Assembly: GCA_903840265.1 (NCBI GenBank)
Contig: CAIMFH010000040.1
Span: forward strand, 1 to 51,262
Length of the DNA: 51,262 bases
Source of the DNA: an uncultured Schlesneria sp.
GTDB taxonomy: Bacteria > Planctomycetota > Planctomycetia > Planctomycetales > Planctomycetaceae
Direction: 5' to 3'
Positions 37,515 through 46,200 of this stretch are shown in pieces. Position numbers and translations under genes: made by a program. The notes under the pieces are model-generated. The model made no database searches. It had not been told where the DNA came from and saw nothing but the letters and a program-made list of their open reading frames with translations. The first letter of the stretch is position 1, and each line of letters starts with the position of its first letter.

Positions 37515-38009
37515 TCAGAAATTCGGCGAAGGATTTGCTACTAGGCCGCGAATCTGCAGATCTTGTTTGCGACCATTCCCGGGAACAAATCGAGGGTCAG
37601 TCTCAAACAGGTTGCGCCGGCCGTGATTCGGCGGATCCTGGCTGACAGCGGCCTGATTGGAAGTTCCCATATCACGTTGAACTTGAACGACCGACACAGC
37701 CACCATGACAGCAGCAGCCATCGCCATCGCCGCCGCTGGAATCCAGCCATTGAACTGATCTCGCCGACGCGGAATATCCGTCAGCACCATCGCCAGCCGA
37801 GGCCACAAACTAGGGGCAGATGCTTCGATTGCAGATGATGTCGTTGAGATTGACTGCAAGGCATCAAGACTGGATTGAAGCTGTCGCCGCTGCATCGAAC
37901 AGTCAGGGCATTTCGATAAATGAACCTGAAGAGCTTCAGCCTCTAACGAGTCAGCCAGATCGTGACCAACCCACAATGGAAGAAGCCGGCTGGCTTGTCG
38001 ACAGTTCAT
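37515..38009 (-). CDS. Anti-sigma factor with zinc-binding (zf-HC2) domain
   Basis: A 164-residue membrane-anchored anti-sigma factor. The N-terminus has MNCRQASRLLPLWVGHDL followed by HLSKCPDC, giving the C...H-x3-C-x2-C zinc (ZAS/zf-HC2) arrangement. A single transmembrane helix (WIPAAAMAMAAAVMVAVSVV) lies near residues 85-105, with a short polar tail outside. ATG 38009 is chosen because AAGGTG lies 6 bases upstream and the zinc motif begins there. The ECF sigma gene ends 48 bases upstream on the same strand, the standard order, so this protein most likely sequesters that sigma factor. Confidence 0.9.
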   Translation of the reverse strand: MNCRQASRLLPLWVGHDLADSLEAEALQVHLSKCPDCSMQRRQLQSSLDALQSISTTSSAIEASAPSLWPRLAMVLTDIPRRRDQFNGWIPAAAMAMAAAVMVAVSVVQVQRDMGTSNQAAVSQDPPNHGRRNLFETDPRFVPGNGRKQDLQIRGLVANPSPNF

Positions 38010-38057
38010 GATCAGCACCTTATCACTAAAATTCTGGTCACCCAACCAACAATCCAT

Positions 38058-38711
38058 TTACGCTGACATTCCGTCGGATTTGGCAGGCGTCTTTGGAATC
38101 GGACTTGTCTTGGCATCGCGACGCTTGACCCAAATCTCTTGAAACATGTTGCGAGCTTCCGCCAGACGCCATCGAATGGTCGCCTCTTTGCGATTGAGCA
38201 TCGTCGCAATTTCTGAAGTCGAAAAATTCTGCAGATCCCGCAGCATCAGCACGATGCGATAGTTCTCTGGAATTTGATCCAACACAGCTTCGACCTCTTG
38301 CTGCAGATCCATCGCCTGCCGCGGATCAGCGACCTCAGGATCAGGAGACTTGTCGGCATTACGGTCCGTGAACAGCAACCACCAACCCCGGCGTTTCCGC
38401 CGACGGATGTAGTCCAGAGTCTGATTCACACCAATTCGAAACAGCCACGGCCCGAAGCGACGAGAGGGATCGAACTGATCCAGCCTCTCATACACTTTCA
38501 GGAAGGTATCCTGCGCCAGATCTTCAGCGAGTTCCGGACTTTTCACGAACTGCTGAATCACACGAATCAGCCGTCGCTCATATCTCATGACAAGTTCGCC
38601 GAACGCTTGTCGATTTCCTTTGCGCGCTTCTTCGACGAGACGCGCCTCATTGACGGCACCCGTTACATCGTCCGATTCGGACAGTTCCACATCGGTCATG
38701 GTGTCAAGCAT
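38058..38711 (-). CDS. ECF-subfamily RNA polymerase sigma factor
   Basis: A 217-residue sigma-70 family ECF factor. Region 2 shows ERRLIRVIQQFVKSPELAEDLAQDTFLKVYERLDQFDPSRRFGPWLFRIGVNQTLDYIRRRKRRG (given here only as key blocks: AEDLAQDTFLKVYERL and WLFRIGVNQTLDYIRR). Region 4 shows LDQIPENYRIVLMLRDLQNFSTSEIA and EATIRWRLAEARNMF. There is no extracytoplasmic or N-terminal extension beyond about 25 acidic residues. AGGGTGA precedes ATG 38711. Followed on the same strand by a zf-HC2 anti-sigma gene. Its regulon and signal are unknown; the Gly/Tyr-rich secreted protein next door is a candidate target by position only. Confidence 0.94.
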   Translation of the reverse strand: MLDTMTDVELSESDDVTGAVNEARLVEEARKGNRQAFGELVMRYERRLIRVIQQFVKSPELAEDLAQDTFLKVYERLDQFDPSRRFGPWLFRIGVNQTLDYIRRRKRRGWWLLFTDRNADKSPDPEVADPRQAMDLQQEVEAVLDQIPENYRIVLMLRDLQNFSTSEIATMLNRKEATIRWRLAEARNMFQEIWVKRRDAKTSPIPKTPAKSDGMSA

Positions 38712-39104
38712 TTCGTCACCCTGTCAGCACTTACGCTGGCCGGAGTGACATCGTTGGAGTGAAGTCCACAATTTCAAAATCTCGGGAGATTGTACCTTTG
38801 GCGGAGGCGGTAGAAACCTCTACATTTGTCGTTACTCACCAGAAATTCTTGAAGTGCAACGACGTAACCGATTCCGTTTCTTGGACGTGCGCTATCGAGA
38901 GGTTCGTAATTTTGGTATCGTCCGAACATTCAGTCTGTTGAAATGGTGAGCAAGGTGGTGGGTGCCGCTGATCGCTATTTCACACGTGTCCGTGTGATTC
39001 GACGGGTATGGAAACCGGCTGCATTAGAGTTTCTCGGGCTCTACAAGTGGTAGGGAGGCCATTTTCCGACAACGCTACAGGACGCATGACGCGGAACCAA
39101 TCGC
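38712..39104. promoter_or_regulatory. Divergent region between sigma factor and SDR genes
   Basis: About 390 bases with no supported gene. A perfect 7-bp inverted repeat TCACACG-TGTC-CGTGTGA lies at 38980-38997, about 107 bases before the SDR start, and could be an operator or short hairpin. The sigma gene promoter must lie in the left part. Nothing else was recognised. Confidence 0.35.
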
Positions 39105-39914
39105 GTGTGGAAACAACTGGCAAATCAGTGGGCGCTTGTAACTGGAGCCTCGTCGGGGCTCGGCGAGGAATTTGCGCGCCAACTGGCAGCTCGCGGGATG
39201 CATCTTGTTTTGGTCGCCCGGCGAGGTGAGATTCTCACTAAACTGTCTGCAGAACTCCACTTGCAGCACGGAACGCGCTGCCATGTCATTCAAGCGGATC
39301 TGATCGATCCGGCAGCACCGAAGCGTATTCTTGATGAGATTGCCCAGCAGGGCATCACGATTGAATTGCTAGTGAACAACGCTGGATTTGGTGTTGTTGG
39401 CGAGGTCGATAACGTCGACGTGGATCGAATGCTGGACATGATTCGATTGAACGTGCTGGCACTCACCGAATTAACTTACCGGGTCTTGCCGGGAATGTTG
39501 GAGCGAGGCCGCGGAGCGATTTTGAATATGTCGTCCCTGTCCGCATTTCAGCCTGTCGCATACATGGGCGTTTATGCAGCCAGTAAGGCTTTCGTACTGC
39601 ATTTCAGCGAAGCACTCCACTGTGAGCTTCGCGGGCGTGGGATTACGGTAACCGCCGTTTGTGCAGGGGTGACACGGACCCAGTTCTTCGATATCGCGGG
39701 TGCCTCGGGTTGGCTGCAAAAACATGCCTCCCACACGGTCGACTTTGTGGTGAAACGGGCTTTAAAAGCACTCTCCCGTGGAAAGCAGTACACGGTTCCG
39801 GGATGGCGTAATTATCTTCTTACGCTGCTGGTCCGAATTGCCTCGCGAGCGCGTGTCGTGAAAGAATCGACTCGCTTTTTCAGACCGCGACCGAAAGACA
39901 AGCGATTGCCCTGA
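39105..39914 (+). CDS. Short-chain dehydrogenase/reductase
   Basis: A 269-residue classical SDR. The cofactor motif is TGASSGLG near residue 14, VNNAG near residue 90, the catalytic Ser in MSSLSAFQP and the YxxxK in YAASK near residue 158. The overall sequence fits the DltE/DHRS-like group that often acts on lipid or steroid-like substrates, but the substrate is not set by the sequence. The C-terminus (RIASRARVVKESTRFFRPRPKD) is basic and possibly membrane-associated. The start is GTG at 39105. The cofactor, NAD or NADP, was not decided; basic residues after the glycine motif (ARRGE) favour NADP. Confidence 0.93.
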   Translation: MWKQLANQWALVTGASSGLGEEFARQLAARGMHLVLVARRGEILTKLSAELHLQHGTRCHVIQADLIDPAAPKRILDEIAQQGITIELLVNNAGFGVVGEVDNVDVDRMLDMIRLNVLALTELTYRVLPGMLERGRGAILNMSSLSAFQPVAYMGVYAASKAFVLHFSEALHCELRGRGITVTAVCAGVTRTQFFDIAGASGWLQKHASHTVDFVVKRALKALSRGKQYTVPGWRNYLLTLLVRIASRARVVKESTRFFRPRPKDKRLP

Positions 39915-40104
39915 TGCCGCAGCGGCTTGATGAGAATATGGCACATTTCGAGAACCAAGTGTCCTGTCACTTCCATCAAATAGATCTCAACTCGCGCAAC
40001 ATCCGTTAAGCTTGCGGATTACACTTGGGTATGCCGTTCGCTTCCGTCGCCCGAATTTTTGAGCTCTTTCTTACGATGGGATGCCCGCCCCAATCTGTGT
40101 GGCC

Positions 40105-40329
40105 TTAATGGGCTCCGCTCACTGGTTGCAGGTGCAATTCCGCTTGGACTCCAACTTTGTTCGTGTTTTCGTTGTCATGAACAAAGTTGGAGTTCGGTGA
40201 AGACTCTTTTGGCATCCACTCATCGGAATATGTGCCAGCCGAAGCATGTGATTCAGGCTTGGCCTTGAACCAGCGAGACCGGATCCAGTCGCAAATCGCC
40301 TTTGGCTCTTCGCGATCATATCTTGCCAT
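40105..40329 (-). CDS. Candidate small protein divergent from lexA (unknown)
   Basis: A 74-residue reading frame starting MARYDREEPKAICDWIRSRW and ending in a polar, low-structure tail (HLQPVSGAH). A good ribosome binding site GGGAG lies about 10 bases before ATG 40329. The start is 28 bases from a 20-bp palindrome which is 29 bases from the lexA start on the other side, so both genes would be controlled from one operator. No family recognised; the charged, tryptophan-rich start looks protein-like. Against it: a 20-bp hairpin lies inside the frame, which is unusual for coding DNA, and no conservation test was possible. Confidence 0.42.
   Translation of the reverse strand: MARYDREEPKAICDWIRSRWFKAKPESHASAGTYSDEWMPKESSPNSNFVHDNENTNKVGVQAELHLQPVSGAH
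40146..40195. repeat. Very long hairpin (14 perfect bp, 20 bp with wobbles)
   Basis: CTCCAACTTTGTTC (40149-40162) is a perfect inverted match to GAACAAAGTTGGAG (40179-40192). On plus-strand RNA the stem extends to 20 pairs (40146-40165 with 40176-40195) with two G-U wobbles and a 10-base loop rich in U. The wobbles become mismatches on the minus strand, so a plus-strand RNA would fold better. There is no U-tail, so it is not a normal intrinsic terminator. It overlaps the candidate small gene at 40105-40329. Confidence 0.75.
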
Positions 40330-40357
40330 TGACAGCAGTCTCCCAAATCGCCATCTT

Positions 40358-40377
40358 TTGAATACGATCGTATTCAA
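40358..40377. promoter_or_regulatory. Perfect 20-bp palindrome upstream of lexA, probable LexA operator (SOS box)
   Basis: The sequence TTGAATACGATCGTATTCAA is identical to its reverse complement. It lies 29 bases before the lexA ATG and 28 bases before the start of the divergent small ORF. LexA normally represses its own gene through a palindrome near the promoter, so this is the most likely SOS box. It matches neither the E. coli-type CTGT-N8-ACAG nor the Bacillus-type GAAC-N4-GTTC box exactly. No second copy was noticed elsewhere in the window. Confidence 0.7.
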
Positions 40378-40406
40378 TCTTCAGCGGACCCTGAGTGACT
40401 TCTGTC

Positions 40407-41000
40407 ATGCGAACATCTAATCCACTTACGGACGAGGCAGTCTTGAGGTTCCTGCAAGACATGCATCGCCAGCAACGGCGGATGCCCTCCATCAGCGAAA
40501 TTGCGACTCATTTTAAGCATCGCTCTCCAACCAGTATCCAGCGGATTTTCACTCGGCTTCGTGAGCAAGGTCTACTCGAAAAACATGGACATCAATATGG
40601 TTTGGCCGCTTCCGCAACCAAGCGGCAGGGGTTATCGATTCTCGGTTCGATTGCGGCCGGGCAACCGATTGAAGCCATCGAGCATTCCGAACCGGATGAG
40701 CAAATCGACTTGGGCGAAGCCTACGATCCAGATCGGCACTTCGGCCTGCGCGTGAAGGGCGAATCCATGATCGAGGCTCTGATTGGTGATGGGGATATCG
40801 CAATTATCCGACGACAAGAAACCTGCCGTGATGGCGAAATCGTCGCCGCTATTATCGATGGTGAAGCGACGTTGAAACGTTTCTTTCGCCGCAAAGATCA
40901 CGTGTTGCTGAAACCCGAGAATTCACGATTCAAACCCATAAAAGTGAAAGAGGTTGAAATTCGTGGCGTATTGGTTGGGGTCTTGCGGAGATACTCCTGA
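40407..41000 (+). CDS. lexA: LexA repressor of the SOS response
   Basis: A 197-residue LexA. The N-terminal winged helix-turn-helix (PSISEIATHFKHRSPTSIQRIFTRLREQGLL) binds operators. The self-cleavage site is the Ala84-Gly85 bond in SIAAGQPIEA. The peptidase S24 domain carries the catalytic Ser120 (KGESM) and Lys157 (ATLKRFF). On DNA damage RecA filaments trigger self-cleavage and derepression. ATG 40407 is used; GTG 40395 is in frame. It is the first gene of a lexA-imuA-imuB-dnaE2 block, and its stop overlaps the imuA start (TGATG). A 20-bp palindrome upstream is its likely operator. Confidence 0.96.
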   Translation: MRTSNPLTDEAVLRFLQDMHRQQRRMPSISEIATHFKHRSPTSIQRIFTRLREQGLLEKHGHQYGLAASATKRQGLSILGSIAAGQPIEAIEHSEPDEQIDLGEAYDPDRHFGLRVKGESMIEALIGDGDIAIIRRQETCRDGEIVAAIIDGEATLKRFFRRKDHVLLKPENSRFKPIKVKEVEIRGVLVGVLRRYS

Positions 41001-41731
41001 TGACCTCTCCAATACTCGCCGAGCTATCAGCCCGCCTACGCCAACTTGAACGCTCGCGCGTCCGCCTTGTGCCTGGTGTCTCTGAGCCATCCTCATCAGA
41101 AATCGGCTTGCATCGACTGCTACCCAACATCTCCTCATTCCGTGGAGGATTAGTGGAATGGTTGTCTGACGTGAAGGGAGCAGGCAGCCTGAGTCTAGCG
41201 GTTTTGGCTAGTCAGCCAGCGGTTGGGAATGATTATTGGATTTTTGTCGATAGTCGGTCTCAATTACATCTGGCGGGTCTGGCGGCACTTTCGTTGGATC
41301 TGCAACGCCTGGTTCTTGTCAGACCTCAACGATCAGCAGATGCGCTGTGGGTTGTTGAACAAGCATTGCGAACACGAGGTGTGGGTGCGGTAGTCTGCGA
41401 ATTCGATCACCTTTCAACGACGTCGTTTCGTCGACTGCAACTGGCCGCTGAAACGGGAGGAACACTGGGCATCCTGCTGCGGTCGGAGAGAGCTCAGCAT
41501 CAGCCGTCATGGGCTGAGTATCGCATCCTGGTGCGCCCCCTAGCGACATCAGGATCAAGCGATCCGTGGCAGCCGCGTAGGCGACTGCAAGTGGAACTGT
41601 TGCGAGCCAGAAAAGAATTGATGGCTGCGGCGAAATTGGTCCTCGTGGAACTGCAAGATGCAGACGGTCGCGTGTGTTTGGTTTCCGAGTTGGCCTCTGC
41701 AGCGCCTGCAGTACGAGCAACCTCGGCTTAA
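41000..41731 (+). CDS. imuA: ImuA-like protein of the translesion mutasome
   Basis: A 243-residue protein in the ImuA position. It has a degenerate RecA-like fold: GGLVEWLSDVKGAGSLSLAVLASQPA near residue 50, DLQRLVLVRPQRSADALWVVEQALRTRGVGAVVCEFD (key block VLVRPQRSADALWVVEQAL) near residue 110, and LQLAAETGGTLGILLRSERA. No Walker A GxxxxGKT is visible, as is usual for ImuA. The start overlaps the lexA stop, and the end overlaps imuB by 74 bases, so translation is coupled along the cassette. ImuA supports ImuB and DnaE2 in damage-induced mutagenesis by an unclear mechanism. Confidence 0.88.
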   Translation: MTSPILAELSARLRQLERSRVRLVPGVSEPSSSEIGLHRLLPNISSFRGGLVEWLSDVKGAGSLSLAVLASQPAVGNDYWIFVDSRSQLHLAGLAALSLDLQRLVLVRPQRSADALWVVEQALRTRGVGAVVCEFDHLSTTSFRRLQLAAETGGTLGILLRSERAQHQPSWAEYRILVRPLATSGSSDPWQPRRRLQVELLRARKELMAAAKLVLVELQDADGRVCLVSELASAAPAVRATSA

Positions 41732-43217
41732 ATCTCGCTCTGTCGTGGTCTATTCCACAACCGGTCGCGGGAAGCGAGTCATCGCCGCTTCAAAAATTCC
41801 TTTTCGACAAGGGGTCAGGCGCGGGATGCCTCTGGCCGAAGCCGAAACGTTGATGGACTGCAATCTCGCACCTCGCAAGGCGAAGACGACGGTTCGTGAG
41901 CCGCATTTTCAAGCATTTGATCCAGCAGCAGACCTCGACAGACTGCGGCAATTGGCGATTGACTGTGAATGCTTCACTCCACTCTTCGGTATCGAAGACG
42001 CCGAATTCCCTGAGTCCCTGCTGCTGGATGTGACCGGCTGTTTACACCTGTTTGGCGGCGATCAGGACTTGGCCAGCCGTCTTTCAGAAACTTTTAGAGC
42101 TCGCGAATTTCTGCCTCGTGTAGCGATCGCAACCACGATCGGCGCAGCTTGGGCTGCCGCTCATTTCCTTGCCAAACAGAAGTCGCCAGCAGTTGTGTCT
42201 TCCTCACAATTGCCTGCGGTATTGCCTCCACTCCCCCTCGCAGCGCTGAGGCTCACGGTCAATATTCTCAGCGTACTGCAGGAGCTAGGACTCCGCACGA
42301 TCTCGCAAATCCAAGTTCTTCCGCGAGCCAGCATTCCTTCGCGATTTGGACCGCTGTTGCTGAAGCGGCTCGATCAAGCCTTTGGTGACGAGCCCGAATT
42401 CTTTGTGGCCGAGAAACCTCGTGAACCGTTCGCTGTGCATTGGGAAGGTGAGTTTCCCATCAAGAGTCGCGAAGTATTGCATGCCGTCAGCCAGGAATTA
42501 CTGGAAGACCTTTTGAGCAGGCTCACAAAGCGTCGCGAAGGACTACGGCAATTACGATGTGTACTTCGCGACTGTCGCCGACGCTCCTATGAATTCCACG
42601 TTGGATTCACTGTCCCGACAGATCACGCCCGGCACACTTTCGAGATGCTTTGTCTGCAATGGGAGCGTGCAGACTTACCCGATGAAATGGATTCGATTCA
42701 TCTGGAAGCAGTCGTAACAGGTTCTTTACAAACGGCTCAACGCGACTTGTTCGGACACGAACCTGGAACCGACAAGGATCGCGAAGTCGTGACATTGCTG
42801 GACCGATTAAGCAATCGGTTGGGTTCTCGAACGGTCTTGCGGGGGCGTTTACTACCAGAAGCCCAACCAGAAGTGGCGGTTGCCTATGAGCCATGCACTG
42901 ATCCTGAAATGAGAACATCGATCGATCCGGAATGCCTTAAGACCAAGCTTTCTCAACGTCCCACATCTTTATTCACGCAGCCAGAATCAATCGAGGCCCT
43001 GGCAATCGCACCGGACGGCCTGCCGCAATCGTTTCGATGGAATCATCAGGAACATCACGTCGTTCGCAGTTGGCAGGAGCGAATTGAAACCGGTTGGTGG
43101 CGTGTTGTCTCGGCCAATCGCGATTACTTCCGGATCGAAGTTCATACCGGACATCACTTCTGGATTTTTCGACGACTTGATCAACAAGACTGGTTCATCC
43201 ACGGGACATTCGACTGA
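41658..43217 (+). CDS. imuB: ImuB, catalytically inactive Y-family polymerase-like protein
   Basis: A 519-residue Y-family polymerase homologue. The N-terminus ACVWFPSWPLQRLQ replaces the usual metal-binding DMDAFFA block, and the second block is LLLDVTGCLHLFGG rather than the SIDE-containing catalytic site, so the active-site acids are lost, as in known ImuB proteins. The thumb/little-finger part follows, with a helix-hairpin-helix-like stretch (LQELGLRTISQIQVLPRASIPSRFG). A clamp-binding motif was not pinned down. In other bacteria ImuB bridges the sliding clamp to DnaE2. It overlaps imuA and is 20 bases from dnaE2. Confidence 0.93.
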   Translation: MQTVACVWFPSWPLQRLQYEQPRLKSRSVVVYSTTGRGKRVIAASKIPFRQGVRRGMPLAEAETLMDCNLAPRKAKTTVREPHFQAFDPAADLDRLRQLAIDCECFTPLFGIEDAEFPESLLLDVTGCLHLFGGDQDLASRLSETFRAREFLPRVAIATTIGAAWAAAHFLAKQKSPAVVSSSQLPAVLPPLPLAALRLTVNILSVLQELGLRTISQIQVLPRASIPSRFGPLLLKRLDQAFGDEPEFFVAEKPREPFAVHWEGEFPIKSREVLHAVSQELLEDLLSRLTKRREGLRQLRCVLRDCRRRSYEFHVGFTVPTDHARHTFEMLCLQWERADLPDEMDSIHLEAVVTGSLQTAQRDLFGHEPGTDKDREVVTLLDRLSNRLGSRTVLRGRLLPEAQPEVAVAYEPCTDPEMRTSIDPECLKTKLSQRPTSLFTQPESIEALAIAPDGLPQSFRWNHQEHHVVRSWQERIETGWWRVVSANRDYFRIEVHTGHHFWIFRRLDQQDWFIHGTFD

Positions 43218-43237
43218 GCCTTCAGCGGCAACAACCT

Positions 43238-46200
43238 ATGCCCGAACAGCCCCCCGACAAACGCCGCCCCCGCCCTTCGATAGCGGCTTCGACAAAGAGC
43301 ACAGATTCTCACCAAGGGCTCTATGCCGAACTGCATTGTCGTTCGAATTTTTCATTCCTGTCAGCCGCATCTCATCCTGACGAATTGGTGACACGCGCCA
43401 GTGAACTTGGTCATGCCGCGTTGGCGATTACAGATCGCAACAGCGTTGCCGGCGTGGTTCGCGCTCATGTCGCCGCGAAAGATCTGGGAATGAAGTTATT
43501 AATCGGTGCCGAGATCACCCCCGCCGATGCTCCGCCAATCGTTCTCTGGTCGATGAACCGAGTTGGCTACGGACGCCTTTGCCGACTGATCACTCGTGGA
43601 CGACGTAACGCTCCAAAAGGAGAGTGCAGCCTCGCCCTGTCCGATGTTATAGAGCATTCGGAAGGGTTGATCGCGGGACTAGTCTTACGGGAAGCAGCAA
43701 CATCACTGGTCGATTCAGCACGCCAACTGCGAGAGGCTTTTGATGGCCGACTTTACCTGCTGGCCGAACTGCATCGGGGTGGCGATGATCTTCGGCAACT
43801 CCATAAATGGATGGCGGATTCTCAGCAACTCGATCTTCCCTTAGTCGCAGCCAATGACGTGCAGTATCATGTGCGGGAACGCCAGCGACTTCATGACGTG
43901 CTGGCTGCGATCAGGCATGGTTGCTCGGTCGAAGAACTCGGCTATCGACGCTGGCCCAATGCCGACCGACATCTGAAGTCGGCTATCGAAATGGCCTCGC
44001 TGTTTGCGATGTACCCCACTGCAATCACAAACACGATCGAAATCGCCAATCGCTGCCACTTTTCACTCGAAGAACTGCGATACGACTACCCCAAAGAGAT
44101 TTGCCCACCGGGTGTGACCCAGATGGAGCATCTCATCCAATTGACACAGGAAGGAGCAGACAAACGCTATCCCAAAGGTGTACCTGATAAGGTGCAGGGG
44201 CTGATTAACAAAGAGTTATCGCTCATCAGTGAATTGAACTACGCCGCCTATTTTTTAACGGTGTGGGATCTGGTGCGATTTGCGGAGGAGCGAAAGATAC
44301 TGTGCCAGGGACGCGGGTCCGCAGCGAATTCCGCCGTCTGCTATTGCCTACGTGTCACTCCAGTTGATCCCGACACATCAGAGGTGCTGTTCGAGCGATT
44401 CCTGAGCAAAGAGCGAAACGAAGCGCCGGACATCGATATTGATTTTGAGCACAGTCGTCGCGAAGAGGTCATCCAGTACGTCTACGAGAAATATGGTCGC
44501 GAACGATCCGGAATGACAGCGACGGTCATCTGCTATCGCCCGCGTTCGGCAATCCGAGATGTTGGCAAAGCGCTGGGACTGTCTCTCGACCGTGTCGATG
44601 TCCTGGCCAAGTACATCGATCACTATCAAGACCCCAAAGACCTGATCACGCGCCTTCGCGAGGCCGGACTGCCGCCTGAATCGCGTCTGGGTCGCAACCT
44701 GGTATTGCTCGTTACGGAATTGCTCGGCTTCCCTCGACATCTCTCACAACACGTCGGCGGGCTCGTCTTAACAGATAGCCCACTGTGTGAATTGGTGCCA
44801 ATTGAAAACGCATCGATGCCCGGTCGCACTGTCATTGAATTTGATAAAGACGATCTCGATGTCTTGGGTATTTTGAAAGTCGACGTGTTGGCATTAGGAA
44901 TGCTTTCCGCCATTCGGCGGGCTTTCGCTCTGATAAAACAACATCACCGTAAAGATTTGACAATCAGTACGATACAAGCGGACAAAAGCAATCAAGCCGT
45001 CTTCGAGATGATCGGTCGCGCAGACACAATCGGCGTGTTTCAGGTCGAATCGCGTGCTCAGATGAGCATGCTGCCCAGAATGAACCCCAATTGCTTCTAT
45101 GATCTGGTGATCGAAGTCGCATTGGTTCGGCCAGGCCCCATTCAAGGAGACATGGTTAATCCCTATCTACGTCAGCGAGCAGATCGAGACAGTTACAAAC
45201 CGATCGATGATCTCATCGGCCCTGTTCTGGACAGAACGTTGGGAGTTCCCATATTCCAGGAACAGGCAATGAAGTTGGTCAAAGTCGTTGGGGGATTCTC
45301 CGCCGACGAAGCAGATCAATTTCGGCGAGCGATGGGGGCGTGGAGGCGACAAGGCGTCATTGAAACGTTTCACAAAAAACTAATCGACGGAATCATCGCC
45401 AACGGTTACCCCAGGGAATTTGCTGACCGTCTCTTTCGACAACTTTCTGGTTTCGGAGAATATGGCTTCCCTGAATCCCACGCGTGTTCGTTCGCCATCC
45501 TCGTCTGGGTGTCGGCATGGCTGAAGCACTATTATCCTGCCGCTTTCACTGCCGCGCTGATCAACTCGCAACCAATGGGATTCTATGCGCCGCCTCAATT
45601 AGTGGCAGATGCTCGCAGACATGACGTCGTCGTCCTACCGATCGACATCAATCACAGTGAATGGGACTGCACACTGGAGGCCACATCTGCCAAAGAGTCT
45701 CCTGCGTTACGACTCGGCTTCCGTGTGTTAAAAGGACTCTCTCAGGCCGACGCCAACATTATCGTCGCGGCCAGAGGCTCTCGCCCTTTCACATCGATGG
45801 ATGACTTCTTTCATCGTACAAGAGCAAGTAACGCAGTCGCGAGCTGCCTGTCGCGAGGTGACGTCTTTCGATCTCTGCAACTCAACCGTCGCGATTCGTT
45901 GTGGCAGTCTCTGCCAGATCCTGATCCGGGACCTCTGTTTGCCGGCGTCGATGACAACGAGTCACCTGCTCAGTTGCCGCAAATGACATCAGTACAAGAG
46001 ACATTTGCCGACTATCAATCGTCGGGAATGACACTGCGCGATCATCCGTTGAGCTTTATCCGAGCAGACTTGGATAAATGCGGTGTGAGTTTGGCGACGA
46101 GTCTGACTGACGAGAGTAAAAAAGATCGGCGCTGCCGGGTGGCAGGCCTAGTACTGATCCGGCAACGTCCCGCCACCGCAAAGGGGATCACCTTTATGAC

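Larger units (their letters stand above)
39915..40406. promoter_or_regulatory. SDR-lexA intergenic region with operator and hairpin
   Basis: About 490 bases. It contains a 20-bp perfect palindrome, a very long hairpin and a candidate small divergent gene, each listed separately. The remainder (39915-40104) shows only short imperfect palindromes such as ATCCG...CGGAT near 40001-40019 and no gene. Confidence 0.6.
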
